Notes under the pieces: generated by a model
Told to the model about the DNA's origin: nothing
What the model saw: the letters and a program-made list of their open reading frames with translations, nothing else
Databases searched by the model: none
NCBI GenBank assembly: GCA_005223375.1
Contig: RXOD01006088.1
Coordinates: 1-11,328, forward strand
Reading direction: 5' to 3'
Length of the DNA: 11,328 nucleotides
DNA from: Amoebophrya sp. AT5.2
Lineage: Eukaryota > Sar > Dinophyceae > Syndiniales > Amoebophryaceae
Made by a program: the position numbers and the translations under genes
Shown here: positions 8,901-11,328 of the stretch, piece after piece
How the letters are laid out: every line of letters starts with the position of its first letter
Numbering within the stretch: the first letter of the stretch is position 1

Positions 8901-10236
8901 AACGACCGGAAAAAACGAAGAAGCCCCCGTGGACGACCGCGCGACGATCCTGGCGGAACTGGATGATGAGTACGAGAAGACGCTCAAGGCCGCGAAGGAG
9001 AAACACGAAACGCGCGAGACGGAGCTGACGGAGCGGGAGACCGCCGCCCGGACCCTCGACGCGTTCGAAGTCACGCTTGACGATTTGGCAGGCGTCGAAG
9101 GCGTCAACAATCCTGTGGTATTTTGTATTTTGATTTCCCAGACTTGGGTGCCACATCCTGTTTCCTTGGCACTGGCAGTCACATACTCTTTTCCGGCTCT
9201 GGCAGTCGCATACTCTTTTTCCGTCCTCCCATTGCGTCTCCAACTCCGACACCACCAGGTCGAGGCCGTGCAGTTGAACGTGGACTACTCGTGGTACAAG
9301 GTCGAGGACGAGACGCCGCTGGATGAAGAAGTTATCCTGAAGAAGGACCAGCTCGAAAAGATGAAGGTGTTGCCAATCAGGCTCCCGATTTCGGTCGAGG
9401 TGCCGGAATGGTACGGCGACTACGAACTGTGGCCCAACATCGACATCGCATTCAAACCCGCGGCGGGGTACAAGCTGGAATCGCTCTACTTGTGTCCGTC
9501 GGAGACCCGGCTCGACTACTGCGGCACCGTGATCAAATTCAAGTCGCCGACCGCGCCGCACAAGCACCCCGACGAAAAAAAAAAGCTGTGCCTGGAGTGC
9601 GAGCAGAAAAATAAAGCGAAAGCCAAGGCTTCTGCGAAGGCCAAGTGTGCTTCTGCGGCGGGCGGGGGCAAGCTCAATGCTCGACAGAACGAACTGAAGC
9701 AGGCGCTGGCGGCCTTTTCCGCGAACGAGCAGCTGAAGAAGGCGGGACACACCGTCGAGTTCGAGGAGAAGCCCGACAAAAAACAGGACAAGCGGACGAA
9801 GAAAGAAAAAGATACGGCTACCGGCCTGGAACAGAAGGCCTTCATCGAAGCCGCGGAGAAGGCCGAGTACGAGCTGGAGCTGCTGAAGCTGGCCCACCTT
9901 AAGCCGTCCTCGTCGTCGTCCAGCAGCAGCACCAACACCGGCGGAGGCAGCAGCTCCTCTGCTTCTGCGGTCGTTCCGCCCAAAAAAATCGAAAAGATCA
10001 ACATGCCGCAGGGAGAGGAAGGCATGTTCACCATCAAGACCGACCCGGTCTTGTCCGGGATCGTGCAGGAGCACAACCTCAAACGCGCCCGCATCGACTT
10101 GGTGAAGGGAGCCGGCCTGCTGGATTCGCCGCATCGCTCACCGGGGGCCAAGCGCAGCCGCTCCGTTTCGATCGACAGTAAGGCGGACGAGGGCGAGGAC
10201 GCCGACGAGGTTCTCAGGAACTTCTTCGCGGACTGA
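5952..10236 (+). CDS. Seven-exon protein with ParB-like N-terminal domain
   Basis: Exons 5952-6240, 6358-6475, 6571-6700, 7596-7816, 7980-8512, 8645-9117 and 9259-10236 total 2742 nt, a multiple of three, giving 913 aa. Every junction is GT-AG and keeps the frame. Residues about 97-125 read as a ParB/sulfiredoxin-type motif: GQLLILSGSHRIQALKEY, with the GxHR signature at 112-115 and YITISEEMM shortly after. In bacteria this fold binds CTP or acts as a nuclease in DNA partitioning; the role here is unknown. The middle has two cysteine clusters (Cys339, 342, 348 and 415, 417, 423) that could bind zinc, then a stretch near 434-465 (GKGVRVILEV...HGAKGVVV) resembling a KOW/SH3-like barrel. The C-terminal part holds a Lys-rich coiled-coil-like segment, four more cysteines (667, 676, 699, 702), a Ser run, a basic RSPGAKRSRSVS patch and an acidic end. 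The start ATG has A at -3 and G at +4. Intron 3 contains the antisense recombinase. The locus might instead be two genes, split at the TAG 6710-6712, but the downstream part then lacks a start Met. Confidence 0.62.
6241..6357 (+). other. Gene 2 intron 1
   Basis: The intron starts GTACCA and ends TTTCTACAG after a pyrimidine-rich stretch; it is 117 nt, phase 1. Splicing joins ...ANPH to RIAAIRSKGQLLIL and builds the ParB-like motif across the junction. GCATCG occurs at both junctions (6236-6241 and 6358-6363). Confidence 0.75.
6476..6570 (+). other. Gene 2 intron 2
   Basis: The intron starts GTACTT and ends TTCATCCCAG; it is 95 nt, phase 2. Splicing gives QEVRMT followed by YITISEEMM. GTAC occurs at the first four bases of the intron and of the next exon. 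An alternative donor at 6465 would break the frame. Confidence 0.7.
6701..7595 (+). other. Gene 2 intron 3, hosts antisense recombinase
   Basis: The intron starts GTAAAT and ends TATTATGACAG; it is 895 nt, phase 0, six to nine times longer than the other introns of this gene. It contains the whole tyrosine recombinase reading frame (6755-7489) on the minus strand. In the frame of exon 4 a TGA at 7590-7592 lies just before the acceptor, so the exon cannot start further left. Before the acceptor lies an A-rich rather than pyrimidine-rich tract. Confidence 0.55.
6724..7600. repeat. 8-bp direct repeat flanking the recombinase segment
   Basis: CAGCTGGA occurs at 6724-6731 and 7593-7600, one copy on each side of the antisense recombinase ORF. 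The right copy contains the CAG acceptor of intron 3 and the first bases of exon 4. It looks like an 8-bp target-site duplication, but the word is partly palindromic (an inverted copy, TCCAGCTG, is at 7498-7505) and may be chance. Confidence 0.3.
6755..7489 (-). CDS. Tyrosine recombinase (phage-integrase family), catalytic domain
   Basis: This 244-aa protein cuts and rejoins DNA through a covalent 3'-phosphotyrosine link. The catalytic set is complete and in order: Arg90 in TGRRGIDVRHLRLGDL, a Lys-rich hairpin (KLAKKKGG...LKWVPIS, residues 113-130) holding the catalytic Lys, HTPR with His192 and Arg195, His218 in ITGHAST, and nucleophile Tyr227 in LQRYIQ. The protein ends 17 residues after that Tyr, as is usual. 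The first 45 residues are very basic (MKMKKK..., KKIAKKKSTKPAQRSKKK), probably a nuclear signal or DNA-contact tail. The usual N-terminal core-binding domain is missing or very short, since full-length family members are about 300-400 aa. A missing upstream exon or a truncated gene are both possible. On the minus strand a good donor, GTAAGT, starts just after the codon for Asp231 (plus-strand 6796-6791), so a spliced, different C-terminus is possible. The ORF lies wholly in intron 3 of gene 2, antisense to it. I cannot assign it to a Crypton, DIRS or bacterial-type group. Confidence 0.85.
   Translation of the reverse strand: MKMKKKVLRKLPRAKSTRKKIAKKKSTKPAQRSKKKNDDIEADGEERSGSMTIADCKRFGEHLLQSCGRKQRAGRLYKLCWTLQCLTGRRGIDVRHLRLGDLQPEQVRIGNSKLAKKKGGRGALKWVPISPTKPIATFIKQVTTELRKAGKTDSSKVFDFGYEAEQLKIRTARKTFKPRDKLSCCANLITSHTPRRSLATHLWRSGTALTTICQITGHASTETLQRYIQADVSFQKIAAGIVGY
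7817..7979 (+). other. Gene 2 intron 4
   Basis: The intron starts GTATCA and ends GCACCTCAG; it is 163 nt, phase 2. Exon 4 ends RYAMLF plus AA, and the first base of exon 5 completes Lys, followed by TLFRKLRIEYLG. Unspliced, exon 4 would end at a TGA within about 20 nt. Confidence 0.7.
8022..8075 (+). other. Possible extra in-frame intron in exon 5
   Basis: This 54-nt stretch starts GTGCAG, is T-rich, ends CTCCAACAG and is a multiple of three. Removing it deletes 18 hydrophobic, Cys-rich residues (CRCVFLCAFFQLFCGSNR) that look unlike the rest of the protein and yields YLGVT followed by KEGEDLPKG. The frame stays open either way. A shorter alternative is 8017-8055 (39 nt). The protein would then be about 895 aa. 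Confidence 0.4.
8513..8644 (+). other. Gene 2 intron 5
   Basis: The intron starts GTACTA and ends AACTCCGCAG; it is 132 nt, phase 1. TACTAAC, the classic branch-point word, occurs at 8514-8520 and again at 8631-8637, only a few bases before the acceptor. The interior has degenerate repeats of a CATTCTCATACTA-like unit. Without splicing the upstream frame stops at a TAA (8551-8553). Confidence 0.65.
9118..9258 (+). other. Gene 2 intron 6, length a multiple of three
   Basis: The intron starts GTATTT and ends CACCACCAG; it is 141 nt, phase 0, with no in-frame stop. Its translation is hydrophobic and repetitive (ALAVTYSFPALAVAYSF), unlike the charged flanking protein, which favours splicing. A donor three bases earlier (9115, GTGGTA) would also keep the frame. 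Confidence 0.65.
9172..9223. repeat. Two-copy tandem repeat inside intron 6
   Basis: CTGGCAGTC followed by ACATACTCTTTTCCG (9172-9195) is repeated as CTGGCAGTC followed by GCATACTCTTTTTCCG (9199-9223), a 27-nt period with one substitution and one extra T. It lies wholly in the intron. Confidence 0.75.
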
Positions 10237-11301
10237 ACAGGAGGTGCGTGATAGATTTGTGGCGGAGGCGGTGACGACACGTCGCTGCCGGGTCCGGCCG
10301 GAAGCCGGAATGCGGCGAGAGAGGTATCTGCTGGCGGCAGAAGCTGAAGCAGAAGTACAAGCACGAGCGGTAGGCGGTATCCATCGGAAGATTGACTAAG
10401 ATATCAGTTTGAATTTGATTTGCCCCGATTGATAGGATTCAGCACACTACTTACTTTGATGCTCTAGCACCACTTCTCGATCTTCATCTTGAACTTGATC
10501 TTGAGCCTGGCGATTGCAGAATGAGAATCCTTCTAATCGGTACTAAGTCCTCTGTTTCTATCGAGCGACGCACTCCTGCCGAAGCTGAGGCTTCCAATGT
10601 TGAATCTCCATCTTCGTGCACGGAAGCACAGGCAGCTTATGCGTGCTTGTTCCTATCCGGCACAAACTGAACCGGAGCTCTTTGATTCAAACGTTGATGT
10701 TGAACTTGAAAATAGTCGCTCGATACTTCGTGAGCGCAACACGTAGACTACAGGACGGAAAAACTCAATTACAATTATTGTTTACGTACATTTATAATTT
10801 CATGATAGTTCTTTCAAATCAGGCACCACCGTCTCACTAGTACGTGAAATAAATTACGACTACGAAAACGATGATTATTAAATTTTATTTTTATGGTCAA
10901 CATCGATCTACTTGTACATCAAAATAAATGTAGCAGTCAGACCACCTTCCTACCGGACGTCCTGCGAGAGGGAGCGAGAGCTAAGGTCACTAGACGGAAC
11001 CCAACGACTTGGCTCGCACTAGAATCAATCGGAACTACTCCACTTCTACTGGACAACACAGCAATGACCTTGAGCAGCCACAAACTCAAACAGGGGGAGA
11101 CATACTGCTGCTATGCGGCAGCTCGCGGCCCGTCAGCGATTCGTCGCCACCGCGAAATTATCGGTCAATCTTGTACGCGCGACCTCATACAATGCTGCTG
11201 AGCCCGCTGCTGTAGTGCTTGACATACGCCGGCGGTTTGCGCGCGCCCAAAGTCGCGAGCAGAGCAGTCTGTGTGTCCAACCCTGCGTTCGGTCGAAGTC
11301 G
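10237..11301. other. Downstream region, no convincing gene
   Basis: Right after the gene 2 stop the sequence stays GC-rich and coding-like up to about 10373, where one frame ends WRQKLKQKYKHER and a TAG. This could be an alternative last exon of gene 2. Beyond that, reading frames are short and featureless. A palindrome TCCGGCCGGA is at 10293-10302. Positions 10780-10930 are AT-rich and contain AATAAA at 10848-10853 and 10923-10928, possible polyadenylation signals, though over 600 nt from the stop codon. Confidence 0.45.
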
Positions 11302-11328
11302 AATACTTGTGGTTCTGCTTTAAACAAC
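11302..11328. repeat. Inverted copy of the left hairpin, cut by window end
   Basis: The last 27 bases match the reverse complement of 208-234 with a single mismatch (AATACTTGT here, AATCCTTGT in the reversed left copy). They include the left stem arm (11302-11310), the full 16-nt loop (11311-11326) and the first two bases (AC) of the other arm. The remaining arm lies beyond the window. Confidence 0.75.

Noticed and set aside
8608..10134. 508-codon open frame on the minus strand opposite gene 2 exons 6-7
   Set aside because: It reads through the tandem repeat and shows Leu/Arg/Gly-rich composition typical of an antisense shadow; the plus-strand frame fits the spliced gene.
10521..10670. 49-codon ATG frame
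   Set aside because: Short, without a domain, and with codon use unlike genes 1 and 2.
10893..11201. 102-codon frame on the plus strand
   Set aside because: It starts in AT-rich non-coding DNA and shows no motif or coding-like composition.
1..11328. CRISPR array, tRNA or rRNA genes, bacterial operon
   Set aside because: No regularly spaced repeats of that type, no cloverleaf or rRNA-like stretch was noticed, and the genes carry spliceosomal-type introns.

Overview
This window looks like nuclear DNA of a GC-rich eukaryote, most likely a protist. Long, GC-rich reading frames are interrupted by short pieces that begin GT and end AG, and joining the exons restores one continuous frame at every junction. 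TAG and TGA both act as stops, so the code looks standard. The lineage cannot be fixed from the sequence alone. The mobile-element enzymes suggest a transposon-rich region.

Layout, left to right. Positions 58-165 hold two adjacent tandem repeats; the first is a 22-bp unit built of CGCG-centred palindromes. Positions 201-234 form a hairpin, and a 27-nt inverted copy of its right part, with one mismatch, is found at the last bases of the window (11302-11328). Gene 1 (891-5385, +, one intron) encodes a roughly 1456-aa protein with the landmarks of a hAT-superfamily transposase plus a C-terminal extension of about 460 aa that I do not recognise. Positions 5386-5951 are non-coding and carry six related GAAAATT-type motifs just upstream of the next gene. 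Gene 2 (5952-10236, +, seven exons by my reading) encodes a protein of about 913 aa with a ParB-like N-terminal motif, two cysteine clusters and a charged C-terminus. A tyrosine recombinase (6755-7489, -) lies antisense, entirely inside intron 3 of gene 2. Positions 10237-11301 are non-coding as far as I can see and become AT-rich near 10780-10930.

How the parts may work together is inference. Two unrelated types of DNA-mobilising enzyme (a DDE hAT-like transposase and a tyrosine recombinase) and a ParB-like protein sit between inverted hairpin repeats about 11.1 kb apart. This could be one large composite mobile element. It could also be unrelated transposon pieces flanked by copies of a common hairpin repeat. 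The hairpin at the right edge is cut by the window, so the boundary cannot be settled here.
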